The notes under the pieces are model-generated. The model was given only the letters and a program-made list of their open reading frames with translations, was not told where the DNA came from and did not search any database. Positions 1-7,440 of a stretch of DNA of 17,576 nt are shown here, in pieces. The stretch comes from Verrucomicrobiota bacterium (lineage in GTDB: Bacteria > Verrucomicrobiota > Verrucomicrobiia > Chthoniobacterales > UBA10450): the NCBI GenBank assembly GCA_003218735.1, contig QHOJ01000012.1, positions 1 through 17,576 on the forward strand. Reading direction: 5' to 3'. A program made the translations under genes and the position numbers. The number at the start of each line of letters is the position of its first letter. The first letter of the stretch is position 1.

Positions 1-84
1 TATTTAACTCTGTAACCTTTTAACTTTTTTAACTCGCGCTTAAATTGCGCGACCCGGACCACATTTTCATCCGGCCGATTTAGA
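1..84 (+). promoter_or_regulatory. AT-rich leader upstream of the PBP gene
   Basis: The first ~45 bases are clearly AT-richer than the rest and carry imperfect repeats of TTAACT/TTTAACTTTTTT, as expected of a promoter-bearing leader. No -35/-10 pair with good spacing could be fixed, and no Shine-Dalgarno sequence precedes the ATG at 85. Assignment as a promoter region rests only on position and composition. Confidence 0.3.
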
Positions 85-2703
85 ATGCCAGTTACACACC
101 TCATGCCGCCGCCGGGCTATCGCATTCGGCCTCCCTGGTATTCCCGGCCGCAATTCTACATTCCGCTTGGCATCTTGGCGGCGCTCGTAGTTTTCCTGGC
201 GGTTTATATTTCCATTCTCGCCTCCGATCTCAACAGCCAGGCGGCAACGTTTGATCTGAGCAAGCTCGAACAAATGGAATCGGCGAGCGTGATTCTCGAT
301 AGAAACGGAAAAATCTTCGGCCAAATCTATGTGGAAAACCGCGAGACTGTGCCCTACGATCAGCTGCCCCGCGACCTTGTGAATGCGGTCGTGGCCGTTG
401 AGGATGCAAAATTTTACCAGCATGGCGGCTACGATTTCTTCGGAATCGTTCGCGCAGCGTTGAAAAATTTGACTGCCGGTCACGTGCGGCAGGGCGGGAG
501 CACGATTACACAGCAACTGGCGCGCAACAGTTTTGCCCTCAAGCAAAAAACATTTCGTCGCAAGCTGCTGGAAATTTTCCTGGCGCGACGGATCGAGGAG
601 CATTTCGGCAAACAAAAAATCATGGAGCTCTATCTGAACCGGATTTATTTCGGCGGCGGGCTCTATGGAGCGGAAGCGGCGGCGCGCGGGTATTTCGGCA
701 AATCGGCCCGTGAAATGTCGCTGGCGGAATGCGCCACTCTCGCCGGTCTGATCAAGAGCCCAAACAGATTATCGCCCTGGACGGATCGGGCTGCGTCGCT
801 GGAGGCGCGCAATTACGCGCTCGATCGCATGCGCGATCTTGATTTCATCAGTCACGAACGATGCGCCAGTGCGCGAGGGGAAGAGATTGCCATTGGCAGC
901 CGGCAGAACGCTCAGGGGCAAACCTACGCGGTCGATTACATCCGCCAGCAAGTGATCGCCGCGGTCGGATGGGACCGCGCGATGAACGAAGGTTTTCGCA
1001 TTCACACGACCGTCGACGTCGATCTTCAGACCATCGCTGAGCATTCTCTTCGCTCGAATCTTGAGCGGGTCGAAAAGCATCCCGATTACAAGCACCCGAC
1101 TTATGCGGAGTACTCAGCAAGTTTTCGCAAAGCCAAAGCCAACGGCACCATGTCCGATCAGCCGGCGCCCCAGTATCTTCAAGGGGCGGTGATTGGACTC
1201 GATAACGAGACCGGCGATATCCTGGTCCTCGTTGGCGGACGCGATTTCGAGCACAATCAATATGACCGCGCACTGCAGGCGAAACGACCGGCCGGAACCG
1301 CGATGCTGCCGTTCGTTTACGCAGCTGCGTTCGAAAAAGGAATGTTCCCGGGGTCGCTGGTGGAAGATTCGCCGCTCGATAACCGCGCAGTCATGATCGG
1401 CGGCACGACCGGAATTCTCGGTGAATGGGGACCGGAAAGCGCTGAGAACCGCTATGAAGGCGCAATGACGGCGCGGCAGGCGCTGGTCAAATCAAAGAAT
1501 GGCGCGACCGTCCGGATCGGCATGAATGCGGGTGTCGATTCAGTTTTGCAGCTTTGTTCGGCGGCGGGGGTTCGTTCCTCGCTTCGTCCGTATCCGGCGA
1601 CATTTCTTGGCAGCAGCGAGATCACACTTGCCGAGCTCGCGCTCACTTACACGATATTTCCGAACGGCGGCTGGCGTCCGGGCACGCCGCACATTTTGGA
1701 ACGCATCGAAGAAAAGGATGGAAGCGTGGTATGGGATGCAAAGAGCGCGCGGACCCGGCAAACTGTCATCAAATCCGAAACAGCTTATGAAGTGCATTCC
1801 TGCCTTGTCGATGCGCTCGAGTCGGGAACCGGCAAAGCTGCTCGCACACAATTTGGCCTGAAGAAAATGCCGGCAGCGGGCAAAACTGGCACTGCCTACG
1901 ATTTTACCGACGCACTTTTTGCCGGTTACGATTCGAATTTTACCTGCGCGGTTTGGATGGGCTTCGACAAGCCGCAAAAAATTTATCGCGGCGCGTTTGG
2001 CGGTGAATTGGCGTTGCCGGTCTGGGTCGACATCATGAACGCCGCGGCCAAGCGTTATCCACCACGAGAGATTACGCGTCCGTCAAATCTGAAGGAAATC
2101 GAGATTTGCTCGAGATCGGGCTTGCTTGCGACGGATAAATGTTACGATGCCGTCAAAAGCGCGAGCGGCGACACTGTGCAGCGGCGCGCGACTTACATGG
2201 AAATCGCAACGCCGGCGCAGATGCCGACCGAACCATGCAACGTCCACGGCGAGCCGCGCACTCGGCTTGCTCGCGATGTTCCTTCTGGCGATTTGCCACG
2301 CGCTGAATTGGCTGTCGATCTTGCCGAAGTTAACCCGGTAATCATAAAAGGCCCGACGTTGCTGGCCGACAAAGATCCTTACAATTCGCTCAAACCAACT
2401 TTGAAACCGGAGCCAGAGGCGGAAAAGGAAACGACCGAGACTGCAAAGATCGACAATGCTGCTGCGGAGAATCCAGCGACACCGGCGAAGCCCGAAAAAA
2501 TTCGCGAGCCGGAAGGCGAGTCAAACAAGCAAACAACTGAGCCCGCGGTGCCGATCAGGAAAGCGATACCGGTCGAGCCGCAGGAGAAAAAAGAACCAGC
2601 CGAGGTTCGGCGCGCAAAGCCGGTCAAACCACTCGACCAGGAAAACGAAGATGAGACGCTCTTGAAATCAGCGACCCCACCTCCGAGCGATCTCAACGAA
2701 TAG
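85..2703 (+). CDS. Class A penicillin-binding protein (PBP1A-like) with degenerate transpeptidase active site
   Basis: Bifunctional peptidoglycan synthase of the PBP1A family, anchored in the inner membrane and facing the periplasm; 872 aa. A Pro-rich cytoplasmic start is followed by one membrane helix (about residues 25-47). The GT51 glycosyltransferase domain (about 60-235) looks intact: catalytic Glu106 in AVEDAKFY, the GGSTITQQLARN block from 137 and IMELYLNRIYFGGG. The transpeptidase domain (about 360-660) keeps SKN (470-472) and KTGT (600-603), but where family members read GSxxKPF it reads GTAMLPF, so both the nucleophilic Ser (Thr405) and the general-base Lys (Leu408) are gone. Seen: the substitutions, in an otherwise open frame. 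Known: SxxK is required for acylation. Inferred: it polymerises glycan but does not crosslink. Two Cys-containing segments (about 675-715) precede a low-complexity Pro/Glu/Lys tail of ~100 residues. Met7 is an alternative start. Confidence 0.93.
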   Translation: MPVTHLMPPPGYRIRPPWYSRPQFYIPLGILAALVVFLAVYISILASDLNSQAATFDLSKLEQMESASVILDRNGKIFGQIYVENRETVPYDQLPRDLVNAVVAVEDAKFYQHGGYDFFGIVRAALKNLTAGHVRQGGSTITQQLARNSFALKQKTFRRKLLEIFLARRIEEHFGKQKIMELYLNRIYFGGGLYGAEAAARGYFGKSAREMSLAECATLAGLIKSPNRLSPWTDRAASLEARNYALDRMRDLDFISHERCASARGEEIAIGSRQNAQGQTYAVDYIRQQVIAAVGWDRAMNEGFRIHTTVDVDLQTIAEHSLRSNLERVEKHPDYKHPTYAEYSASFRKAKANGTMSDQPAPQYLQGAVIGLDNETGDILVLVGGRDFEHNQYDRALQAKRPAGTAMLPFVYAAAFEKGMFPGSLVEDSPLDNRAVMIGGTTGILGEWGPESAENRYEGAMTARQALVKSKNGATVRIGMNAGVDSVLQLCSAAGVRSSLRPYPATFLGSSEITLAELALTYTIFPNGGWRPGTPHILERIEEKDGSVVWDAKSARTRQTVIKSETAYEVHSCLVDALESGTGKAARTQFGLKKMPAAGKTGTAYDFTDALFAGYDSNFTCAVWMGFDKPQKIYRGAFGGELALPVWVDIMNAAAKRYPPREITRPSNLKEIEICSRSGLLATDKCYDAVKSASGDTVQRRATYMEIATPAQMPTEPCNVHGEPRTRLARDVPSGDLPRAELAVDLAEVNPVIIKGPTLLADKDPYNSLKPTLKPEPEAEKETTETAKIDNAAAENPATPAKPEKIREPEGESNKQTTEPAVPIRKAIPVEPQEKKEPAEVRRAKPVKPLDQENEDETLLKSATPPPSDLNE

Positions 2704-2742
2704 GCTATGGCGTCGGCGGGCGCACACTCAGCTGAAGTCTAA

Positions 2743-2951
2743 CCCGCGAATCACGCGAAAAAGGATCACGGAAATGACGAAGCTCTAATGACGAAGGACG
2801 AAGGAATGACAAAAGCCAAAGATCAGAGAATGAGTGAAGTTCTTTTGGTCATTCGAGCTTCGTCATTAATTCGCCATTCGCCATTCGCCATTCGCCATTT
2901 CGCGAATTCTCTTTCTTTGATCTATTCGCGTCAATTCGCGTTATTCGCGGG
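2743..2951. repeat. Nested inverted-repeat element filling the 2704-2962 intergenic gap
   Basis: Two inverted repeats are nested. The outer arms are CCCGCGAATCACGCGAA (2743-2759) and its complement at 2935-2951, 16 of 17 matching. The inner arms are AATGACGAAGCTCTAATGAC (2773-2792) and its complement at 2848-2867, 19 of 20 matching. Between inner and outer right arms lies a tandem repeat. The motif ATGACGAA links this element to the one at 17321-17442. No gene was recognised here. It separates the PBP gene from the next plus-strand gene and may carry that gene's promoter, but none could be fixed. Confidence 0.8.
2872..2899 (+). repeat. Tandem 7-bp repeat, four copies of CGCCATT
   Basis: Four uninterrupted copies of the heptamer CGCCATT, flanked by partial copies, lie in the right part of the intergenic element before the gene at 2963. 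Such short tandem arrays usually vary in copy number by replication slippage. No coding function is apparent. Confidence 0.85.
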
Positions 2952-2962
2952 CTGATCCGACG

Positions 2963-4018
2963 ATGGCATCAGAAAGCGCAGACGATTTTCGGCTGACCGT
3001 TCTTAATCCAGGCGGTCGCGACCCGGAACAGCACTTTCGCGACCCAATCGATCCCGGCGCGGGAGAACATCCACCCATCAATTTCCACGGATTTGCGGCG
3101 TGCTCGCGCGGAGCTTTTCATTACGACACGCGACGCGCGATCACGGAGGAAACGCCCGTTCTTCTCCTTTTGCGCGGCGATTTCCGGAATTCAGAGCGCG
3201 CATTAGGCGAACTGAAAAAGCACGGACGGACGGTCGCTGTTTCACTGAAAGAGACCGGACTGCACCAGATCGCACAACAGTTATGTGATCGCGCGAAGTT
3301 ATCGCGCTTCATGAAAATTATGGGAGAGGCCGACGGATGCATCGCCACCACACCGGAGGCAGCGGAAATCTACCAGAGAGCGCGTTGGAAACACGATCCC
3401 GCCCGCCTCAGGCGGGTTGCCTTTATTCCAACGCCTTATCCGCTCGAAGATCCACAATGGAACTTTTCCGTACCGCGTGACGAGCACGCCGGCATTTTTA
3501 TCGGAACACGCGAATGGGATGTGCCCTCACGGAATCATTTCGTGGCGCTATTGGTCGCGCGGCAGCTCTGTGAAGCGACAGGCGAGCTGGTCAGTGTCGT
3601 CAATTTGGATGGATACAAGGCCCGACGATTGCTTTGGGAGTTAAAATTTCGACAAGAAAAATTCCGCATCATTGAGGTAGAAAAAGCGTATCCGGATTAC
3701 CTGCGAGAAGTCGCCCGGCATAAGATCATTTTGCAACTGGATCGCAGTCGCGTGCCCGGCCAGGTCGCAGGCGACGCGCTTCTTTGCCGGACAGTTTGCG
3801 TGGGCGGCGATGGCGCGATTGAAAGAATCGCTTTCCCAAAAACTTGCGGCAATGGACGGACGTTCGGTGAAATCGCTTCCTTCGCGCTCGATCTATTGAA
3901 AAATGCCGATTCGCGCGCCGCGATTATCGCCGAATCGCAACAGCGCGCCCTCGATCAGCTTTCTTTTCGAGTTGTCCGTTCGCAATTAGCAAATTTCTTC
4001 GCGCAATTCCCGTCGTAG
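2963..4018 (+). CDS. Putative GT-B-type glycosyltransferase-like protein
   Basis: A 351-residue soluble protein without signal peptide or membrane helix. I do not recognise a named family, but the C-terminal half has the look of a GT-B transferase: ADGCIATTPEAAEIYQ (about residues 125-140) resembles the inter-domain segment of GT-B enzymes, GIFIGTREWDVPSRNHF begins a second Rossmann-like domain, and LDRSRVPGQVAGDALLCR followed by VCVGGDGA resembles the nucleotide-sugar side of these folds. The EX7E signature of family 4 is not evident, so the donor and acceptor cannot be named. It converges on a family 4 glycosyltransferase across a repeat-filled gap, which supports a role in surface polysaccharide synthesis. 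It contains a short perfect palindrome (3402-3416). The start ATG has no clear ribosome-binding site. Confidence 0.7.
   Translation: MASESADDFRLTVLNPGGRDPEQHFRDPIDPGAGEHPPINFHGFAACSRGAFHYDTRRAITEETPVLLLLRGDFRNSERALGELKKHGRTVAVSLKETGLHQIAQQLCDRAKLSRFMKIMGEADGCIATTPEAAEIYQRARWKHDPARLRRVAFIPTPYPLEDPQWNFSVPRDEHAGIFIGTREWDVPSRNHFVALLVARQLCEATGELVSVVNLDGYKARRLLWELKFRQEKFRIIEVEKAYPDYLREVARHKIILQLDRSRVPGQVAGDALLCRTVCVGGDGAIERIAFPKTCGNGRTFGEIASFALDLLKNADSRAAIIAESQQRALDQLSFRVVRSQLANFFAQFPS
3402..3416. repeat. Perfect 7-bp palindrome inside the GT-like gene
   Basis: CCCGCCT-C-AGGCGGG is a perfect inverted repeat with a one-base centre, read in frame as part of DPARLRRVAF. It does not disturb the frame. 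It may be a decayed mobile hairpin or a chance palindrome in GC-rich DNA. Confidence 0.5.
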
Positions 4019-4020
4019 CA

Positions 4021-4078
4021 TGGAGGGACGCCCTCCGTGGCGGCCTGTTCCTAGGACGAGACGGAGCTCGTCCCTCCA
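4021..4078. repeat. REPIN-like element, GGAG class (two facing hairpins)
   Basis: The two ends are inverted: TGGAGGGACG (4021-4030) and CGTCCCTCCA (4069-4078). Read inward from each end the unit is the same: TGGAG, a 7-bp stem, loop CTCCGT, and the stem complement. The left stem is GGACGCC/GGCGGCC with one mismatch. The right stem, on the minus strand, is GGACGAG/CTCGTCC and perfect. A GGAG or GTAG tetranucleotide before a hairpin is the known signature of REP sequences, and two REPs facing each other form a REPIN. It begins two bases after the stop codon of the gene ending at 4018. There is no T-tract, so it is not a standard terminator. Confidence 0.85.
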
Positions 4079-4173
4079 ACGGAATTCGGAAGTAGCCAAT
4101 TCGAGGCCAACTCGCAAACGCTTTCGAAGTACAATCGTCCCTGCTCGTCGCGGGCGATCCGTAAAGCCGCGAA

Positions 4174-4238
4174 TTGTAGAGGCGTTTGTGTCAAACGCCT
4201 GGTCAATGGTTCGGTGCTTGACACAAGCACCGCTACAA
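4174..4238. repeat. REPIN-like element, GTAG class; ends in the glycosyltransferase stop codon
   Basis: The ends are TTGTAG (4174-4179) and CTACAA (4233-4238). The left hairpin is AGGCGTTTG-TGT-CAAACGCCT (4180-4200). The right hairpin, read on the minus strand, is CGGTGCTTG-TGT-CAAGCACCG (4212-4232). The stems differ at several positions, but mostly in a compensated way, which indicates that the structure is conserved. The TAG inside the right-hand end (minus strand 4235-4233) is the stop codon of the convergent family 4 glycosyltransferase. The two REPIN-like elements together occupy most of the 214-base gap between the convergent genes. Confidence 0.88.
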
Positions 4239-5399
4239 CAATTTGAGATAAACGTCTTCCAAATGCCGGGTCTGAATACGTTGATCAAACTTTTGCGCGA
4301 CCGCGTCCGCGCCACCGCGCGCGATCCGCGAGAGAAAACCGGGATCCTGCGCCGCATCAAGCAGCGCGCCGGCCAGCTCTTTATGATTATGCTCGGGCAC
4401 GAGCACGCCGCTTACGCGGTTCTCGATGGCTTCCGGGATTCCGCCATGCTCGGTCGCAAAAACGGGAAGCCCGCTCGCCATTGCTTCCAGCATTGAATTT
4501 GGAATTCCCTCCTGATTTCCGTCGGGGCCAGTTTCGCTCGGGTGCAGGAAAATGTGCGACGCATAAAAAATGTCGCGCAGCTCCTCCTGCGAAATAAAAC
4601 CGATAAACGAGACGTGATTGTCGATCTTCAGGTCGCGCGCCAACTTTTGGAGTTGGCCAAGCAACGGTCCTTCACCAGCCATCGTTAGCGCCGCATTTTG
4701 ATGTTGCCTCAGAAAACTCGCGAAAGCGCGCAACGTGACCGGCAGCCCTTTCTTCTCGATCAAACGGCCAGCTTGCAGAAATCGCCATTCGCCCCCGCCA
4801 CTGCGCGATGGGAAACTCCGTGCGCGAAATGGAAATTCGTCGAGCGGAATCCCCGTTCGCTGAATTTCGATCTTCTTCTCGTCGCAACCAAGATCGACAA
4901 CTGCTCGCCGCAACGATTCCGAGCGAACGAGAACAAGCTCCACTGTCTTAAGCATCTCGCGGGTTGCGCTTCGGTAGGCCGGCTTGTCCATGTCCACCAT
5001 CACATCGGCGCCATGAAAGGAAACAATCGATGGTTTGTTCCATGCGCGAATCAGGGGCAGGAGGTGCACGGCGATGTGGCCAAAGTAAATGTGCAAGAGG
5101 CGCGCGTCGGTCTTTGTTAAAATCGCCAGCAGCGCGCGAACCTCGGCGCCGGAAATTTGCCACGGCTTGTCGCACACCTGTCTAAACCAGAAGCGGCGCA
5201 GAAAATGCGCAGGCGGTTTGGCGACAATGTAGATCGCTTCAAAGGGATAGCGGTCGGCTTGCTCGCGCTTTTGCGCGATCACGATCGGCCGGCATCGCTT
5301 CAGGGAAGTGATCTGCCGGTAGATGTGCAACATCTCCGGTTTAAGAAACGTCGCGCAGTAACAGGCGACGACCGGGCTATCCGATTTCGGATTTATCAA
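4233..5399 (-). CDS. Glycosyltransferase family 4 protein
   Basis: Retaining GT-B glycosyltransferase of 388 aa, cytoplasmic, expected to move a sugar from a nucleotide donor to a lipid-linked or surface glycan acceptor. The N-terminal domain contains LLHIYFGHIAVHLLP and IVSFHGADV, a usual acceptor-side segment. The C-terminal domain contains FLQAGRLIEKKGL, then the EX7E motif (Glu297 and Glu305 in EGIPNSMLEAMASGLPVFAT) and GGIPEAI. The start is a TTG at 5399 whose TG is shared with the TGA stop of the small upstream gene, giving a TTGA overlap that implies translational coupling. No ATG is available before residue 23, and homologous domains begin near residue 9, so TTG is the best choice. 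The stop TAG is supplied by the REPIN-like element at 4174-4238. Specificity is unknown; an envelope glycan role fits the neighbours. Confidence 0.9.
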   Translation of the reverse strand: MINPKSDSPVVACYCATFLKPEMLHIYRQITSLKRCRPIVIAQKREQADRYPFEAIYIVAKPPAHFLRRFWFRQVCDKPWQISGAEVRALLAILTKTDARLLHIYFGHIAVHLLPLIRAWNKPSIVSFHGADVMVDMDKPAYRSATREMLKTVELVLVRSESLRRAVVDLGCDEKKIEIQRTGIPLDEFPFRARSFPSRSGGGEWRFLQAGRLIEKKGLPVTLRAFASFLRQHQNAALTMAGEGPLLGQLQKLARDLKIDNHVSFIGFISQEELRDIFYASHIFLHPSETGPDGNQEGIPNSMLEAMASGLPVFATEHGGIPEAIENRVSGVLVPEHNHKELAGALLDAAQDPGFLSRIARGGADAVAQKFDQRIQTRHLEDVYLKLL

Positions 5400-5692
5400 A
5401 AAACGATCTCGAAAAACTTAATGCCCTTCCATTTTCCCGGGATGTTCGGGTCGAACGACGTGCTTTCCGCCCATGTGCCATATTGGGCTGGCGCCATCGG
5501 ATTAAGCATTTGGAGTGGATTGCCGCCGCGGGCCGCTCGCGGAACCACTCCCTCAACCTCGGGACGCAGTGAGATCGGGGGCGGTGTGGGCATTGCGCGG
5601 ACGGGTTCTTGTGGCCCGATCGGCGCCCGGAAACTTTGTGCAAAAGCGCTCGTCACCAGCGCGGCAAGGATCGAGATGATTAATGTTTTCAT
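5396..5692 (-). CDS. Small secreted Pro-rich protein of unknown function
   Basis: A 98-residue protein that starts with a textbook signal peptide, MKTLIISILAALVTSAFAQ, with likely cleavage after AFA. The mature part is Pro/Ala/Arg-rich with no Cys or membrane helix and ends in GKWKGIKFFEIVF. The frame stays open upstream to 5749, but the ATG at 5692 is preferred because AAAGGA lies 8-9 bases upstream, one of the few clear ribosome-binding sites here, and because the signal peptide begins exactly there. Its TGA overlaps the TTG start of the family 4 glycosyltransferase, so the two are likely co-translated. I recognise no family. It could be an export-linked partner of the glycan pathway, but nothing in the sequence shows this. 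Confidence 0.65.
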   Translation of the reverse strand: MKTLIISILAALVTSAFAQSFRAPIGPQEPVRAMPTPPPISLRPEVEGVVPRAARGGNPLQMLNPMAPAQYGTWAESTSFDPNIPGKWKGIKFFEIVF

Positions 5693-5762
5693 AATTTTTT
5701 CCTTTCCAGCGAGACGCGCAAGTTCTTGCCCGTAACAACGCCTGCCCACATTATATACTTCG

Positions 5763-6701
5763 ATGGACTACCTTGAAAAGGCCGCACGTGTCCTGGACAT
5801 AGAAATTTTTGAGCTCCAACGGCTCCGCGATCGGCTGGGCGAAAATTTCTCGCGTGCCGTCGAGCTGATCAAAGAAACAGTCGACGCGCGAGGGAAAGTC
5901 GTCGTTCTCGGTGTCGGAAAATCCGGACATATTGGCGCAAAAATCGCCGCCACCCTTACGAGCACGGGATCACCGGCCGTCGTCCTCGATTCGTCGAATG
6001 CACTGCACGGCGACCTGGGCATGGTTGCCGATGGCGATGTGGTGTTGGCGTTAAGCGCGAGCGGCGAGACGGAGGAACTGCTCCGGATTTTACCGGCGAT
6101 CGCGCGGTTTCAAGTGCGAATCATTGCCTTCTGCGGCGATCTGAAGTCAACCCTGGCGCAGAACGCGCATGTGTTTCTCGATGTTAATATCGAGCAGGAG
6201 GCGTGTCCGCTTAATCTCGCGCCCACTTCCAGCACGACCGTGATGCTGGCGCTGGGTGACGCGCTCGCAATGGTGCTGCTCAAGTTTCATCCCGCCGGGT
6301 TGATCGGGCGCAGCCTCCTCATGCGTGTGCATCAAATCATGCGCCCACGCGAAGCCATGGCCATCGTTTCTACCAATACGTCGATACGCGACGTGCTCAA
6401 AGCGATGACAAATGTTCGTGCCGGCGCAGCAGTCGTCGCAGGCGAAGATCGACAACTGCTCGGAATTTTTACGCATGGAGATTTCGTGCGGCATTTTCAA
6501 TCCGACTCCAAGATTGGTGAACGGCTGGTCGCGGACCTGATGACGTTGAATCCGGTCACCGTGCACAAAGACAAACTTGCCGTCGAAGTGCTGAATCTGC
6601 TGGAGCGCCATCGCATCGACGATCTTGTCGTTATCGATGACGACAGCGTGCCAGTCGGGATCGTCGATTCCCAGGACCTGACGCGCTTGAAGTTGCTCTA
6701 A
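5763..6701 (+). CDS. kdsD: Arabinose-5-phosphate isomerase (KdsD/KpsF/GutQ family)
   Basis: Interconverts D-ribulose 5-phosphate and D-arabinose 5-phosphate, the first step to Kdo for lipopolysaccharide; cytoplasmic; 312 aa. The SIS domain (about 35-175) has GVGKSGHIG with Lys53, LHGDLGM with His82, SASGETEE with Glu102/104/105, EACPLNLAPTSSTT with Glu146, and His176 in FHPAGLIG. These match the residues known to matter in the E. coli enzyme (K59, E111, E152, H193). Two CBS domains follow (about 190-250 and 257-312). Between VLLK and FHPAG roughly ten residues are missing compared with the usual ARGF...DFALSHPGG, so the helix-loop before the C-terminal catalytic His is short. The ATG has no clear ribosome-binding site; an AT-rich TTATATACTT lies directly upstream. 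It implies that the organism makes Kdo and hence is Gram-negative. Confidence 0.92.
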   Translation: MDYLEKAARVLDIEIFELQRLRDRLGENFSRAVELIKETVDARGKVVVLGVGKSGHIGAKIAATLTSTGSPAVVLDSSNALHGDLGMVADGDVVLALSASGETEELLRILPAIARFQVRIIAFCGDLKSTLAQNAHVFLDVNIEQEACPLNLAPTSSTTVMLALGDALAMVLLKFHPAGLIGRSLLMRVHQIMRPREAMAIVSTNTSIRDVLKAMTNVRAGAAVVAGEDRQLLGIFTHGDFVRHFQSDSKIGERLVADLMTLNPVTVHKDKLAVEVLNLLERHRIDDLVVIDDDSVPVGIVDSQDLTRLKLL

Positions 6702-6759
6702 GCAAGTGTAACGTCCGCGCTCCCCTCGACTCTCAACTAACAGCTCTCAACTTTTTCTC

Positions 6760-7317
6760 ATGGCCGCGGCAAACGATCTTCGTAAAGGAATGGCAATTAA
6801 ATACAACGGCAACCCTGCCATTGTGCTCGAAGTCCATCACCGCACGCCCGGAAATTTGCGCGCATTCGTCCAGGCGATCATCCGCTACATTAACACCGGC
6901 AAAAGCGCCGACGTCCGCTTCGGCTCGACTGACAAAGTGGAATTGGTTGAGATCGAGCGAAAGAATCTCGAGTTCAGCTATAAAGATCGCAACGGGTATC
7001 ATTTCATGGATCCGGAGACCTACGATACGATCACGTTGCAAGAGAATCTGATCGGCGATGCCAAAGATTACCTCGTAGAAAATCTTTCCATGCAGGTTCT
7101 CTATGCCGAAGGCAAACCCGTGCAGGTTGAATTGCCTGCCTCTGTCAGTCTTAAGGTCGTGGAATCACCCGAAGGGCTGCGGGGCGACACTGCAAGCAAT
7201 GTGACCAAACCGGCTCTGCTCGAGACCGGGAAGACAATCAACGTTCCGCTCTTCATTAAAGAGGGCGAAGCCATTAAGATCGACACCCGCACCGGCGCCT
7301 ACATGGGCCGCGCGTGA
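6760..7317 (+). CDS. efp: Elongation factor P with an unusual tip loop
   Basis: EF-P binds ribosomes stalled at polyproline and helps peptide-bond formation; 185 aa, the normal length. All three domains are recognisable: N-terminal KOW-like (1-63), then an OB domain containing YKDRNGYHFMDPETYDTI, and a C-terminal OB domain with the signature GLRGDTASNVTKPA...VPLFIKEGEAIKIDTRTGAYMGRA. In the loop that reaches the peptidyl-transferase centre, E. coli has KPGKGQ with beta-lysylated Lys34. Here it is RTPGNLRAF, so the equivalent residue is Asn32, and the nearest basic residues are Arg28 and Arg34. The known lysylation, rhamnosylation or aminopentanol types of modification are therefore not expected at the usual place. 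It follows kdsD by 58 bases on the same strand; no Shine-Dalgarno sequence is seen before the ATG. Confidence 0.96.
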   Translation: MAAANDLRKGMAIKYNGNPAIVLEVHHRTPGNLRAFVQAIIRYINTGKSADVRFGSTDKVELVEIERKNLEFSYKDRNGYHFMDPETYDTITLQENLIGDAKDYLVENLSMQVLYAEGKPVQVELPASVSLKVVESPEGLRGDTASNVTKPALLETGKTINVPLFIKEGEAIKIDTRTGAYMGRA

Positions 7318-7440
7318 ACAATTGGGTAGAAAACGCCCAACATCCAATCTCAAACTTGGATTCTGCATCGCGCGGCGGAGCGGACGATCCACCTTCGCCG
7401 CACCTGCGATGCGATTTCGTATTCTGCGTTATCCGCGTGA

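Noticed and set aside
67..615. Minus-strand open frame of 182 codons
   Set aside because: It lies wholly opposite the GT51 domain of the PBP gene, whose motifs are unmistakable; the frame is a by-product of GC-rich codon use.
1285..1320. Frameshift explaining the missing SxxK motif of the PBP
   Set aside because: The frame is conserved on both sides (RPAG and PFVYAAAFEKG align with the family), so these are substitutions and not a frameshift.
4020..4496. Plus-strand open frame of 158 codons after the GT-like gene
   Set aside because: It is made of the two REPIN-like elements and the antisense of the glycosyltransferase C-terminus; no recognisable protein features.
5726..5759. Sigma-70 promoter for kdsD (TTGCCC and TATACT)
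   Set aside because: The spacing is about 22 bases and the implied start would fall within or after the ATG, so it was not called.
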